A DNA stretch of 64,000 nucleotides from UBA10649 sp963749905 (lineage in GTDB: Bacteria > Actinomycetota > Actinomycetes > S36-B12). The DNA is taken from contig CAVVOF010000004.1 of NCBI GenBank assembly GCA_963749905.1, positions 620,001-684,000 on the forward strand, written 5' to 3'. The first letter of the stretch is position 1; every line of letters begins with the position of its first letter. Below, piece by piece: positions 1-9,518 of this stretch. The notes below the pieces were generated by a model. That model was not told the origin of the DNA. It worked only from the letters and a program-made list of their open reading frames with translations, and did no database searches. Made by a program: the position numbers and the translations under genes.

Positions 1-513
1 GCCACTCCCGAGGAGGTCACGGCCGAGATCCCGCATGTGGTCTGGATGGGTCCGCCGGCAGAGTCCGTGCTGTGGAAGTCGTGGCAGGCGAACCGCACGG
101 GCGGCCCCGCGTGGGAGCCCATCGTCGGCGACAACAGCATCGTCCGGGTCCTCGTGTCCGCGGACGACCCCGACGGGCTGGAGTCCAAGCAGCCGCCGAC
201 CATCGTCTTCGCGGCCCACGCGAACGACCCGGTCGTCTACTGGAGTCCGAGCCTGCTGTTCACGCAGCCGGACTGGCTCGAGGCACCGCTCGGTCCGGGC
301 GTCATGCCGCAGACGCGATGGATTCCGATCATCACCTTCCTGCAGGTGGGCATGGACCTGATCAGCGGCGGCGAGCCGCCGGAGGTCGGCCACAACTACA
401 GCGCCAACATGGCGGTGGCCGTCGCGCTCGCGGTGCGGCCTGAGGGATGGACGACCGAGCAGACTCTGGCGGTCCAGCAGGCGCTGCCGTCCCTTCGCTA
501 CGTGACCGGCTGA
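1..513 (+). CDS. Abhydrolase_9-family membrane hydrolase, C-terminal part (5' end outside window)
   Basis: The reading frame is open from base 1, so only the last 170 residues are present. The segment HANDPVVYWSP, the following LLFTQPDWLEAPLGPGV, and a closing GHNYS with a histidine fit the C-terminal catalytic part of the alpha/beta-hydrolase family PF10081 (Abhydrolase_9), whose members carry several N-terminal membrane helices. The Asp in the first motif and the His in GHNY are the likely triad acid and base; the nucleophile would lie upstream of the window. The substrate of this family is not established. The assignment rests on remembered motif similarity only. Confidence 0.7.
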   Translation, partial: ATPEEVTAEIPHVVWMGPPAESVLWKSWQANRTGGPAWEPIVGDNSIVRVLVSADDPDGLESKQPPTIVFAAHANDPVVYWSPSLLFTQPDWLEAPLGPGVMPQTRWIPIITFLQVGMDLISGGEPPEVGHNYSANMAVAVALAVRPEGWTTEQTLAVQQALPSLRYVTG

Positions 514-647
514 CCGCGCGGCGCTCCGCAGGCCAACCCTCGCCGGCTGGCACTCGACAGGTCTTGTGTGCCAGCCGGGTGATGACGCACCCTGTGCCGC
601 AACCGCGTGCAGCGCTGTGCAGCACCACGACGTGCAGGAGGTGGACC

Positions 648-1169
648 GTGCACGACGTCAATGTCGCCCCCTTCATGCGCCCCGACTACTCGCTGGCCGG
701 CTTCGTGATCTCCGGCCGGTGGCCCGACTCCACCCGGGAGTGGGCCCAGTTCCTCGCCCTGGCCGTCCGCATCGCCGCCTGCCCGGGCACGCTGTCCCGC
801 ACCTCGGTGTTCCGCTCCGTCGATGATCTGCCCGAGGACCCGCACCCCGACATGGTCGGGCTGGTCACCTTCGCCGGACCGGTGATCGGCGACGACGCAC
901 CCGGACCCGGCGCACTCGCGACCCCTCAGCCGGCCGCCCTGTTCGTGCTCCATCCCCCCGGCGAGACGATGCCGTCCACGCCCGAGAGCGCCGGCGCGGC
1001 GTCCGGAGCCCTGCTCCTGCCGGGCCTGCCGCATCTGGGCCTGGGCCATCGGGCCACGTGGGTGGAGGCCGAGGCCGACGGGACGGTCACCCGACTGGTC
1101 AGCCGGGTGGGCTTCGATCCCGTCGAGGACCCCGACATCGCGGTGCTGGCGACCCTGGTGGCTGCCTGA
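648..1169 (+). CDS. hypothetical protein, 173 aa
   Basis: I do not recognise a family. The GTG at 648 is chosen because an AGGAGG ribosome site lies 5-8 nt upstream (637-642); the frame is open further upstream but without such a site. The product is soluble, acidic and proline-rich, with no signal peptide or membrane helix. Its central part reads like a compact alpha/beta fold (GLVTFAGPVIGDD, AALFVLHPPGE). It ends just before a 57-bp palindrome that probably terminates transcription from both sides. Confidence 0.6.
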   Translation: MHDVNVAPFMRPDYSLAGFVISGRWPDSTREWAQFLALAVRIAACPGTLSRTSVFRSVDDLPEDPHPDMVGLVTFAGPVIGDDAPGPGALATPQPAALFVLHPPGETMPSTPESAGAASGALLLPGLPHLGLGHRATWVEAEADGTVTRLVSRVGFDPVEDPDIAVLATLVAA

Positions 1170-1175
1170 CCCCGG

Positions 1176-1232
1176 TGCTGCGTCAGTTGTGGTCGGTTTT
1201 TCGCGCGAAAACCGACCACAAGTGACGCAGCA
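1176..1232. repeat. 57-bp palindromic intergenic element, family C copy 1
   Basis: Two inverted arms of about 25 bp begin TGCTGCGTCA and end TGACGCAGCA, with one mismatch, separated by a CGCG-containing centre. The element sits between two convergent genes (stops at 1169 and 1245), so it could act as a bidirectional terminator. A related hairpin with the same outer TGCTGCGTCA sequence but a diverged inner stem lies at 8636-8693. Confidence 0.85.
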
Positions 1233-1244
1233 TCGGTGGGACGG

Positions 1245-2663
1245 CTACTCGTCGACGATCAGGATCGTCTCGAGGGTCGGGTCGCTGCAGTAGGCCACCC
1301 GGCACACCCGGCTGGCGGCACGGATCGCATCGATGCTCGCCTGCGTGACCCGCTCCCCCGGGGCCAGCAGCGGCACTCCAGGCGGGTACGGGCAGAACTG
1401 CTCGGCGCTGACATGACCGACGGCCTCCCGCATCGGCACCCGGCGCCGCTCGCGCAGGAACGCCTCGCGCGGCGTGAGCACCACGTCGGGCTCGACCCGC
1501 CACACGTCCAGCGGCGTGTTCGGCCTCGCCTCCCCGCGCTGGGACTCAACCAGGGCGGCCAGCAGGTCCGCGAACTCCAGCACCCACTCGGGCTCGTCCG
1601 CCACCGACACGGTGAGCACCAGCGTGTCGTGGTCCGCGGACTCGGGCCCGTGCCCGAGCTCCCACAGCAGGTCGCCGAGCACCGATCCGTCCGTTCCGGT
1701 GCCGGGCAGGATCAGGGTGAGCTTCATCGGGTCGACGCGGCAGCCTGCGTTCGCGTCGTCGAGCACCACGAGCCCGCGCACGCGGGCCAGCCTGCGCCGG
1801 GCCTCGGCTACGGCCTCGATCAGCAGCGCGAGTCGCTGCGGCCCTTCGCGCTCCATGGCGGCGCGGGTGGCATCGATGGTGGCCATCAGGGTGCCGGACG
1901 GTGACGTCGTCGTGGTGAGGTCGACCCACCGGTCGAGGGTCGAGCGGGGGATGATCCCGTCGCGCATGCTGACGACGGCGGTCTGCGAGTAGCCGAGCAG
2001 CGCCTTGTGCACGCTGGTCACGCTGAAGTCGGCGCCGCCATGCATCGCGCCGCCCTCAGGCAGGTAGTCGAGGTGCGCGCCCCACGCCTGGTCGATGATC
2101 AGCGGCTCGTTCCGCGCACGGGCTGCAGCCGCGAGGCTGGCCACGTCGGAGAGGGTGCCGATGTACGACGGCGAGGTGGCGAAGAACCCGTTCACCGGCT
2201 CGGTGACCGCGGACAGGGACTCCGCGGCCATTCCGATCGGCAGGTGGAACTCGGGATGCAGGCGAGGGTAGATCCACACGGGACGTGCACCGATCAGCAC
2301 CAGGCCGGCCTGCGTGCTGCGGTGCGACGTCCGGTCGATCGCGATGGGCACGTCCTGGTCGCCGACGGTCGCCAGCGCCGCGATGTTCCCCTGCGACGAG
2401 CCGCCGACGAGGAACCGACTGTGATCGGCCCCCACCGCCGCTGCCCAGAGCGCCTCCGCCTGCTCGAGGTATCGGTGGCTGTACGCGTTGTCGTCGACGC
2501 CCCCCTGCAGAGGCACGTCGTCGCGCACCGTGTCCCCGACGAGATCCGCGGCCCAGCCGTCACCGTCGGCGAGGTAGCGCATCTTGTGGCCCGGTACCTG
2601 CATCGGGCGGCGCGCAGCAGCGGCGGCGGCCCGCCACGCGTCGAGAAGCGGAGTTCCGGACAT
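1245..2663 (-). CDS. Orn/Lys/Arg decarboxylase family PLP enzyme
   Basis: The 472-residue product is a fold-type I PLP enzyme of the ornithine/lysine/arginine decarboxylase major-domain family. It has an N-terminal PGHK motif, an IDQAWGAH segment that would hold the cofactor nitrogen, and a Schiff-base lysine in TSVHKALLGYSQ. The length (about 470 residues) matches the short wingless decarboxylases of Gram-positive bacteria rather than the 700-residue inducible enterobacterial forms. The start at 2663 follows AGGAGG with a 4-nt gap; a longer frame to 2705 lacks such a site. The preferred amino acid cannot be read from the sequence. It is divergent from the glycerate kinase gene. Confidence 0.8.
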   Translation of the reverse strand: MSGTPLLDAWRAAAAAARRPMQVPGHKMRYLADGDGWAADLVGDTVRDDVPLQGGVDDNAYSHRYLEQAEALWAAAVGADHSRFLVGGSSQGNIAALATVGDQDVPIAIDRTSHRSTQAGLVLIGARPVWIYPRLHPEFHLPIGMAAESLSAVTEPVNGFFATSPSYIGTLSDVASLAAAARARNEPLIIDQAWGAHLDYLPEGGAMHGGADFSVTSVHKALLGYSQTAVVSMRDGIIPRSTLDRWVDLTTTTSPSGTLMATIDATRAAMEREGPQRLALLIEAVAEARRRLARVRGLVVLDDANAGCRVDPMKLTLILPGTGTDGSVLGDLLWELGHGPESADHDTLVLTVSVADEPEWVLEFADLLAALVESQRGEARPNTPLDVWRVEPDVVLTPREAFLRERRRVPMREAVGHVSAEQFCPYPPGVPLLAPGERVTQASIDAIRAASRVCRVAYCSDPTLETILIVDE

Positions 2664-2750
2664 CGATCCTCCTGACGGTTGGCGCGGCCTCGCGCCACCT
2701 GACATCCTGACGCATCCGCCGTCCGCACCCGCGCACGTGGAGGTCCGTTC

Positions 2751-3887
2751 GTGCCTCGCGTCCTGCTCGCCCCCAACGCCTTCAAGGGCAGCCTCAGCTC
2801 AGTCCAGGCGGCCGAGGCGATGGCCGACGGGGCGCGGCTGGCGGATGCGACCGCTGAGTGCCGGGTGCTGCCGATGGCAGACGGCGGCGACGGGTCCGTG
2901 GACGCCTTCGTCGCCGCGGGCTTCACCCGCATGACCGTGACGGTGCCGGGCCCCACCGGGGTGGCCGTCGACGCGTCCGTCGCGATGCGTGGCACGGTGG
3001 CCGCGGTCGAACTCGCCGACGCCTGCGGCATGGCGCGTCTGCCGGGCGGCACGCTCGCGCCGATGACCAGCAGCACGGCCGGACTCGGCCACGCGCTGCG
3101 GGCGGTGCTGGACGAGGGGGCGACCGAGGTGGTGGTCTGCCTCGGCGGCAGTGCCTCGACGGACGGCGGCGCAGGTCTGCTGCAGGCGCTGGGCGCCCGG
3201 CTGCTCGATGCTCGCGGCGAGCCGGTGCCGCCGATGGGACAGACCCTGGCCGACGTCGCCCGTGTCGAACTCACCGGCCTGCATCCGCGGCTGCGGGAGG
3301 TCGCCCTCTCCATCGCTGTCGACGTGAACGCGCCCCTGTTCGGTCCGCAGGGAGCAGCCGCCGTCTTCGCCCCGCAGAAGGGGGCGTCACCCGAGCAGGT
3401 CGACCGTCTCGACGCCGGCCTGCGCCAATGGCACGAGGTGCTCAGCGCGGCCACGGGTCGGGACGTCAGTGCGGTGCCCGGCTCGGGCGCGGCCGGTGGC
3501 ACTGCCGCCGCCCTGCTGGCCACCACGTCCGCGGTCCTGGTGCCCGGCGCGGAGCTCATTGCCGCCGTCCTCGGTCTCGAGGCCGCCCTCGACTGGGCCG
3601 ACGTCGTCGTCACCGGCGAGGGCCGACTCGACGCCCAGACCGGACTGGGGAAGGGGGCCGCCTGGGTCGCTGAACGGGCGCGCGCTGCCGGGCGACCGGC
3701 CGTGGCGGTCTGCGGGCGGATCGACCTCGACCCGACGTCCGTCCGCGCCCTCGGCTTCGACGCGTGGGCGGACTGCACGTCCCTCGCCGGCGACGAGGCG
3801 AAGGCACTCGAGGACGCCGCCGACTTCGTCGCCGTCGGTACCGAAGCGGCGCTGCGCCAGCTCTGGCGGTCGACGACGACCGGGTAG
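2751..3887 (+). CDS. glxK: glycerate kinase, GarK/GlxK type
   Basis: Phosphorylates D-glycerate with ATP, linking glyoxylate or serine breakdown to glycolysis. The 378-residue length and the motifs APNAFKGSLSS at the N-terminus, MADGGDGS near residue 45, CLGGSASTDGGAG in the middle and TGEGRLDAQT near residue 290 are those of the type II glycerate kinase family. The GTG start has a GGAGG site about 8 nt upstream. Its 3' end lies 2 bp from the convergent antiporter gene. Confidence 0.9.
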   Translation: MPRVLLAPNAFKGSLSSVQAAEAMADGARLADATAECRVLPMADGGDGSVDAFVAAGFTRMTVTVPGPTGVAVDASVAMRGTVAAVELADACGMARLPGGTLAPMTSSTAGLGHALRAVLDEGATEVVVCLGGSASTDGGAGLLQALGARLLDARGEPVPPMGQTLADVARVELTGLHPRLREVALSIAVDVNAPLFGPQGAAAVFAPQKGASPEQVDRLDAGLRQWHEVLSAATGRDVSAVPGSGAAGGTAAALLATTSAVLVPGAELIAAVLGLEAALDWADVVVTGEGRLDAQTGLGKGAAWVAERARAAGRPAVAVCGRIDLDPTSVRALGFDAWADCTSLAGDEAKALEDAADFVAVGTEAALRQLWRSTTTG

Positions 3888-3889
3888 TG

Positions 3890-5470
3890 CTAGTGGGGGC
3901 GTGGTCGCAGGGCGGCGGCCCTGAGGTCCAACTGGCCCAGCAACGGTCGGATGATCGCGTCCGGCAGGCCCTCCTCGTCGCGCATCCGGATCAGCTCCTC
4001 CTGCTCGGCCCGGACCATCTCGCTGGCGGCGGCCATGAGCTGCCCGGTCACGAGTTCCGACGTCGCAGTGGAATCCCGCCTACCGCTCGCCTCTCGGATG
4101 CGTCGCTCGGCATCCTCCCGCAGCCGGTCGATGACCTCTCCGGGCAGCGGCGACCCGAGCTGGTCGGCCTCGGCCTCGAGGGCGGACAGTCGATCGAGCG
4201 CGGCCCGGGCCAGCGCGGCGTCCACCCGGCGCAGGGTGCTCCCGTCGTCCTCGGACTGCACGCCGAGCGCCCGGGCGAGCGGCCCCAGGGTGAGCGACAG
4301 CAGCAGGGTGACGACGATGACCCCGAAGGTGGTCGCCAGGATGACGTCGCGGAACGGCACCCGCTGGCCGTCGTCGAAGACCAAGGGGATCGAGAAGGCG
4401 GCGAGCCCGGACACGGGTCCGCGCGCCGCCGCCCACGACAGCAGCAGCGCGCCGGCGAGAGGGAATCGGCCCTGGCCACGGGAGCGAGCCCGCCCGAGGG
4501 CGGTCATGGCCAGGACGAAGACCAGCCGCGTCACGATGAGCGCGACGATCACCACCGGGATGAGCAGCGCGACCGATTGTGCCTGGGCACTGTTGAGCCG
4601 GAGCAGCACGCTCGGCAGTTCGAGGCCGACCAGGAAGAAGGCGAGCGCCTGCAGCAGGAAGGTGATGTGCCGCCACACCACCGATCCCTGGAGCCGCTCG
4701 GTGTAGCCGGGGTCGGAGTGCTGGACATGGGCGATCACCAGCCCAGCCACCACCACCGCCAGGATGCCCGAGCCCTCGACCGCCTCCGCGAGCGGATAGA
4801 GGAGGAACGGGGCGATCAGCATGAGTGCGTTCGAGGCCACCAGGTCGTTGCTCCAGCGCAGCACACGGGTCAGCAGCCAGCCGCCGAGCCCGCCCACGGC
4901 CACGCCGGCCACCACGGCCACGACGAACACGGTGGTGACCTCAACCAGGGTCACGGATCCGGCGGCGGCCGCGACCAGCGCCACTCGCAACGCCGTCAGG
5001 CCAGTGCCGTCATTGACCAGGCTCTCCCCCTCGAGGATCGACACCAGTCGACGCGGCAGGCCCGCGCGGCGGGCGACCGCGCTGACGGCGACGGCGTCGG
5101 TGGGGGACAGCACCGCGCCCAGCGCGAACGCCATGGCGAGCGGCATCGCCACCAGGAGCGCGCCGACCGCCCCGATCACCGCGGTTCCGGCGATCACCAG
5201 GCCCACCGCCAGTGCGAGCACCGGGCGGCTGACCCGGCGCAGGTCGAGGTACGAGGAACCGAGCGCCTCGCCGAACACGAGCGGGGCGAGGATCACCACC
5301 AGCACGAACTCCGGATCGGGCGGTGCGTCCGGCCCGAACGGGAGCAGACCCACCAGCGCCCCCAGCGCGATGAGGGGGATGGCCATGCCCCAGCCGCGAC
5401 GTCGGACGAGGAGGGCGACGACGACCGCCAGCGTCGCGCCGACGGCCATGGTGAGGAGGTAGTCGTTCAT
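3890..5470 (-). CDS. Na+/H+ (cation/proton) antiporter, CPA1 family
   Basis: The 526-residue membrane protein exchanges cytoplasmic monovalent cations for protons. About twelve hydrophobic segments cover residues 1-390, with the ion-site motif SPTDAVAVSAV and the GESLVNDGTGL motif typical of NhaP/CPA1 exchangers. A cytoplasmic, largely helical tail of about 130 residues follows, rich in Glu and Arg. A TAGGGT box 9 nt upstream of the ATG suggests a leaderless or very short leader. It converges with the glycerate kinase gene. Confidence 0.88.
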   Translation of the reverse strand: MNDYLLTMAVGATLAVVVALLVRRRGWGMAIPLIALGALVGLLPFGPDAPPDPEFVLVVILAPLVFGEALGSSYLDLRRVSRPVLALAVGLVIAGTAVIGAVGALLVAMPLAMAFALGAVLSPTDAVAVSAVARRAGLPRRLVSILEGESLVNDGTGLTALRVALVAAAAGSVTLVEVTTVFVVAVVAGVAVGGLGGWLLTRVLRWSNDLVASNALMLIAPFLLYPLAEAVEGSGILAVVVAGLVIAHVQHSDPGYTERLQGSVVWRHITFLLQALAFFLVGLELPSVLLRLNSAQAQSVALLIPVVIVALIVTRLVFVLAMTALGRARSRGQGRFPLAGALLLSWAAARGPVSGLAAFSIPLVFDDGQRVPFRDVILATTFGVIVVTLLLSLTLGPLARALGVQSEDDGSTLRRVDAALARAALDRLSALEAEADQLGSPLPGEVIDRLREDAERRIREASGRRDSTATSELVTGQLMAAASEMVRAEQEELIRMRDEEGLPDAIIRPLLGQLDLRAAALRPRPH

Positions 5471-5479
5471 CCCCGGTCA

Positions 5480-5485
5480 CCCTAG
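5480..5485 (-). promoter_or_regulatory. putative -10 box of the antiporter gene
   Basis: TAGGGT on the minus strand lies 9 nt before the ATG at 5470. It fits the TANNNT -10 consensus and the spacing seen before several other genes in this window; no clear -35 is visible. Confidence 0.45.
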
Positions 5486-5559
5486 GCGCTGCGCCGGGAG
5501 ATTGGTCCGATCGCGTGTCCCAACTGACAGCGCGCGCGAGCGTGCACCATCGTTGCGCC

Positions 5560-7947
5560 ATGGCCACGGAGACGCTGCACTCGGATCGCCCGTCCCCCGC
5601 CCGCACCCGCTCCGGCCGCCGAGCGATCTGGCTCGCGGTGGCCGTGGCGATCGGCTGGCTGCTGATCGGCGGTGCCGTCGGCCCGCTCAGCGGTCAGCTG
5701 TCCGAGGTGCAGACGAACGACAACGCCTCGTTCCTGCCCGCCAACGCCGAGTCCACCCTGGTCGCGGACGAGGTCGCGGGCTTCGCCGAGCAGCAGTCCC
5801 TCCCCGGACTCGTGGTGATCAGCCGGTCGGACGGGGCGGCTCTGTCGCCTGAGGATCTCGTGGCCGCGCAGGAGTTCGCGGCTGAGATCCCTGGCCTGCC
5901 CGTGGGCCGGGACGCGACCATCGCCGACTACCTGGACCCGTTGCCGATCGTGCCCATCCCGTCCGCGGACGGGCAGGCCGTGCTGATCGCCGTGCCGCTC
6001 AACGCGGACCTCGCCCAGACGCGGGTGGAGGGCGAGCTCGCCCTCGGCCTCGTGACGGAATCGCTGCGCGCGGCCGGGGCGGACGTAGCCGGGCTGCAGG
6101 TGAACGTCACTGGACCCGTCGGGATCCTCAGCGACCTGATCTCCGTCTTCGGTGAGATCGACACCACCCTGCTCGCGGCGACCGCGCTGATCGTCGCGAT
6201 CATCCTGATCTTCGTGTACCGCAGCCCGTTCCTCTGGCTGATCCCGCTGGTGGCGGCAGCCATGGCGCTCTCCGTCGCCAGCGCCATCGTCTACGTGCTG
6301 GCGAAGAACGAGGTGCTGGTGCTGAACGGCCAGAGCCAGGGCATCCTCACCGTGCTCGTGTTCGGCGCCGGCACGGACTATGCGCTGCTCATGGTGGCCC
6401 GATATCGGGAGGAGCTGCACAGCCATGCCCTCCACACCGACGCCATCAGGGCCGCGTGGCGGGGCACCGTCGAGCCGATCGTCGCCAGTGCGGCGACCGT
6501 CATCGTGGGCCTGCTGTGCCTGCTGCTGAGCGAGCTCAACTCGAACCGCTCGCTGGGACCGGTCAGCGCGGCGGGCATCGTCGGCGCGCTGGTCGTGATG
6601 CTCACCTTCCTGCCCGCACTGCTGGCCATCCCCAGCATCGTGCTCCCGATCCTGGCGTTCCTCGTCCCCACTGTGGTCGGTCTCGGACTCAGCTTCGTCG
6701 CCGACGTCTCCGTCGGGCCGTTCGCAGCAGTCGGCGGCCTGCTCGCCCTGATCACCGTCGTCGCGTGGATCGTCTTCGGCATCCTGCGGATCCGTCGGCC
6801 CGAATGGGGCCCGTTCTCGCGAACCAAGTTCCCGCCCGGGCGCTGGGCGTTCTGGCCGAAGGTCCCCGTCGAGGGCACGGCGGACGAGCGGATGTCCGGC
6901 GTCTGGTCGCGGCTGGCCGGCAGCGTCGGCCGTCGCCCGCGGGTCACGTGGATGGTGACGGCGGCCGTCATGCTCGTCCTCGCCGGGTTCACGGTCACCC
7001 TGAAGGCCGACGGCATCACCACCACCGAGGCGTTCGTCGATCGGACCGACTCCGTCGTCGGCCAGGAGGAGCTGGCACAGCACTTCCCGGGCGGTCTGGG
7101 AACGCCCGCGATCATCCTGGCCAACGAGGACACGGCTTCGGAGGTGCTGCAGGTCGCGCAGCAGTCCCCGGGCATCGCCTCGGTGGTGCCCTATACGGGC
7201 GTCCCCGCCGGCGTGCCCGGTGCCGAGGAGGCCCCGCAGAAGGTGGTCGACGGTCGGGTGCAGTTCCAGGCGACGCTCGCCGACGCCGGCGACAGCCCCG
7301 AGGCGGTGGAAGCCGTCCGCATCCTGCGCGAGAACGTGCAGGCCGTGCCGGGCGCCGATGCCCTCGTCGGCGGCCAGACCGCGTCGCAGCTCGACGTCGA
7401 CCGGGCCTCGCTGCACGACCGGAACCTGATCATCCCCGTCGTGCTCGTGGTCGTCTTCATCATCCTGATGCTGCTGCTCCGGTCGGTCCTGGCCCCGACT
7501 CTGCTGATGGCGACCGTGGTGCTGTCGTTCTTCTCGACCCTGGGCGTGTGCGCGATCTTCTTCAACAACGTGTTCGGGTTCGCGGGCGCGGACCCGTCGT
7601 TCCCCTTGTTCGCCTTCGTGTTCCTCGTCGCGCTGGGCGTGGACTACAACATCTTCCTGATGACGCGGGTGCGCGAGGAGTCCATCAAGATGGGCACCCG
7701 TCCGGGGATCCTGAAGGGGCTCACCGTCACCGGTGGGGTCATCACCAGCGCGGGCATCGTCCTCGCGGCGACGTTCCTCGTGCTCGGCGTGCTGCCGCTG
7801 GTGTTCCTGCGCGAGATCGGCTTCGCGGTGGCCGTCGGCGTACTGCTCGACACGTTCGTCATCCGCTCGACGCTGGTGCCCGCGCTCGCGTACGACATCG
7901 GCAGGAAGATCTGGTGGCCGAGCCGGCTGGCGAAGGCGGATGCCTGA
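5560..7947 (+). CDS. MMPL-family RND transporter
   Basis: The 795-residue protein has the two-fold layout of MMPL exporters: a first helix (about residues 22-42), an extracytoplasmic domain, a bundle of five or six helices with GAGTDYALLMVARYREE, then a second half with the matching VALGVDYNIFLMTRVREE. The GxDY motifs carry the proton-relay aspartates of the family. Members move lipids, drugs or other hydrophobic compounds; the substrate here is unknown. ATG 5560 is preferred; an in-frame GTG start at 5515 would add 15 residues, and neither has a strong ribosome site. It converges within 2 bp on the next gene. Confidence 0.88.
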   Translation: MATETLHSDRPSPARTRSGRRAIWLAVAVAIGWLLIGGAVGPLSGQLSEVQTNDNASFLPANAESTLVADEVAGFAEQQSLPGLVVISRSDGAALSPEDLVAAQEFAAEIPGLPVGRDATIADYLDPLPIVPIPSADGQAVLIAVPLNADLAQTRVEGELALGLVTESLRAAGADVAGLQVNVTGPVGILSDLISVFGEIDTTLLAATALIVAIILIFVYRSPFLWLIPLVAAAMALSVASAIVYVLAKNEVLVLNGQSQGILTVLVFGAGTDYALLMVARYREELHSHALHTDAIRAAWRGTVEPIVASAATVIVGLLCLLLSELNSNRSLGPVSAAGIVGALVVMLTFLPALLAIPSIVLPILAFLVPTVVGLGLSFVADVSVGPFAAVGGLLALITVVAWIVFGILRIRRPEWGPFSRTKFPPGRWAFWPKVPVEGTADERMSGVWSRLAGSVGRRPRVTWMVTAAVMLVLAGFTVTLKADGITTTEAFVDRTDSVVGQEELAQHFPGGLGTPAIILANEDTASEVLQVAQQSPGIASVVPYTGVPAGVPGAEEAPQKVVDGRVQFQATLADAGDSPEAVEAVRILRENVQAVPGADALVGGQTASQLDVDRASLHDRNLIIPVVLVVVFIILMLLLRSVLAPTLLMATVVLSFFSTLGVCAIFFNNVFGFAGADPSFPLFAFVFLVALGVDYNIFLMTRVREESIKMGTRPGILKGLTVTGGVITSAGIVLAATFLVLGVLPLVFLREIGFAVAVGVLLDTFVIRSTLVPALAYDIGRKIWWPSRLAKADA

Positions 7948-7948
7948 C

Positions 7949-8617
7949 CTACGCGGCCTGGCCCCCGTCGGTCTGCTCCTCGGGCGGCATCTCGAAGATC
8001 ACGTCGACGCGGTCGTCGAGGTCGAACAGCGGGATGACCGGCACGGCGCGACGGACGTCGTCTTCGGCGTCGACGAAGGTCTCGTTGACCGCGTCCTGCG
8101 GTCGGGCGAACTCGGCGCCGTCCTCGGAGGCCCGGGCGAGGTAGTCGAGCCACGCCTGGTTGTGCGCGAGGTAGGCCTCCTGCGCCCGTCCGATGTCCTG
8201 ATGCCAGAGCGCCCAGCGCACGGCGGCGACCTCCTCGCGCGCGGCCGCGATCTGCTCGCGTCCCTGCACGGCGGCCGCCTCCAGCGCAATGTTCAGGCTC
8301 TCCTGATCCTCCTCGTCCAGCGGCAGCCGACCCGAGTAGGCGGACGCGATGCCCTCGACGTTCTCCTGGACCTCGCCCATGGCCGCCTCGGAGTCCTCGA
8401 TGGCGGAGATGAGCTGGTTCATCTCGATGTTGCGCGCGAGGGAGTCGCCGGCGATCGCCCCGAAGAAGCCGACGGTCAGGATGAAGACCCCGACGCCGAT
8501 CAGCGCCGGGAGCCATCGTCGGAAGCGGGACGGCTGCCCCGGCTCCGGATCGGGAACCATTCCGCCGGCGTCGAGGTACTCCATGGGGACGTGGGTCACG
8601 TGCCCATTCTCACCCAC
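7949..8617 (-). CDS. single-pass membrane protein of unknown function
   Basis: Not a recognised family. The product (222 residues from GTG 8617, or 216 from an in-frame GTG at 8599) has one hydrophobic helix near residues 35-57 (LPALIGVGVFILTVGFFGAI). A long helical, Glu/Ala-rich region follows (about 60-165), probably coiled coil, then an acidic C-terminus. The layout suggests a cytoplasmic N-terminus and an external helical domain. The gene is convergent with the MMPL gene, and a family C palindrome lies just upstream. Confidence 0.65.
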   Translation of the reverse strand: MGENGHVTHVPMEYLDAGGMVPDPEPGQPSRFRRWLPALIGVGVFILTVGFFGAIAGDSLARNIEMNQLISAIEDSEAAMGEVQENVEGIASAYSGRLPLDEEDQESLNIALEAAAVQGREQIAAAREEVAAVRWALWHQDIGRAQEAYLAHNQAWLDYLARASEDGAEFARPQDAVNETFVDAEDDVRRAVPVIPLFDLDDRVDVIFEMPPEEQTDGGQAA

Positions 8618-8635
8618 CGGACCTCACGGCCCCGA

Positions 8636-8693
8636 TGCTGCGTCACTCGTGGCTGGTCCGCGTCCGTTTTGTCCAGCCACGAGTGCCGCAGCA
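8636..8693. repeat. 58-bp palindromic intergenic element, family C copy 2
   Basis: Inverted arms start TGCTGCGTCACTCGTGGCTG and close with the near-complement ending GCCGCAGCA, around a T-rich centre. The outer ends match the element at 1176-1232, while the inner stem sequence differs. It lies 7 bp past the dioxygenase stop codon (8700), so termination of that gene is a reasonable role. Confidence 0.8.
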
Positions 8694-8699
8694 CAGGGT

Positions 8700-9498
8700 T
8701 CAGGCGACCTGGAAGGAGCGCTTCGCCAGTCCGAAGAAGTAGCCGTCGATCACCGTCGACGGCGGTGCGGACGGGTCAGCGGCCGCCCCGAGGGTGATGA
8801 ACAGCGGGACGTAGTGCTCGACGGTCGGGTGTGCGTAGGGCATCCCGGGCGCCTGGCTCCGGTAGTCCGCGAGGGTGTCGACGTCCCCGCGCGCCAGCGC
8901 CTCGGCCGCCCAGAGGTCGAAGTCGACGCTCCAGCCGGGCGGGACGGCCCCAGGGCTCCAGTCGCGCAGGTACGGGAGGCCATGGGTGAGGTAGCCCGAC
9001 CCGATGATCAGCACGCCGTGATCGCGCAGCGGCTTCAGGCGAGCACCCAGCTCGAGCAGCCGCTTCGGGTCGTGGGTGGGGATGGACAGCTGCAGCACCG
9101 GGATGTCCGCATCCGGGTACATGACCTTGAGCGGCACCCAGGCACCGTGGTCGAGGCCCCGGTTCGTGTGCTGGTGGAGCGGGTCGCCATCGGGGAAGAC
9201 CGACGCGACCAGGCCGAGCAGGTCGCGCCGCGTCCGGCGTCGAGTACGTCATGCGGAAGAACTTCGGATCGAAGCCGCCGAAGTCATAGATGAGCGGCGT
9301 GGCCGCGGCACTCGAGGACACCGCGGCGGGGGCCGTCTCCCAGTGCGCGGAGACGATCAGGATCGCGCGGGGGCGGGGCAGCGCGCGCGCCCAGTCGCGG
9401 AGCTGGGTCGTCCACAGCGCGTCATCCAGCAGGGGCGGTGCGCCGTGCCCGAGGTACACCGCGGGCATCGGTCCAGTGTCAGGAGTCCAGTCGACCAT
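8700..9498 (-). CDS. DODA-type extradiol dioxygenase (LigB fold), frameshifted
   Basis: Family members (YgiD, plant DODA) cleave catecholic rings with a non-haem metal. The N-terminal part reads YLGHGAPPL and SAHWET. The C-terminal part has GLPYLRDW and HPTVEHYVPLF, which carry the expected metal and acid-base histidines. The two parts are in different frames: one extra base near 9224-9232 breaks the frame after RMTYSTPDA, and the other frame continues with RDLLGLVASVFPD. Removing one base gives about 265 residues, the normal family size. Sequence error is more likely than a true pseudogene. A MarR-like palindrome lies upstream. Confidence 0.8.
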
Positions 9499-9518
9499 GC
9501 CGCCATGATGCTCACTTT

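Noticed and set aside
3764..5485. 573-codon plus-strand frame over the antiporter
   Set aside because: Rich in His, Gln, Arg and Gly with no motif, antisense to a well-conserved antiporter gene; a GC-driven shadow.
5482..7416. 644-codon minus-strand frame over the MMPL gene
   Set aside because: Same antisense composition bias; the plus-strand MMPL protein has the family motifs.
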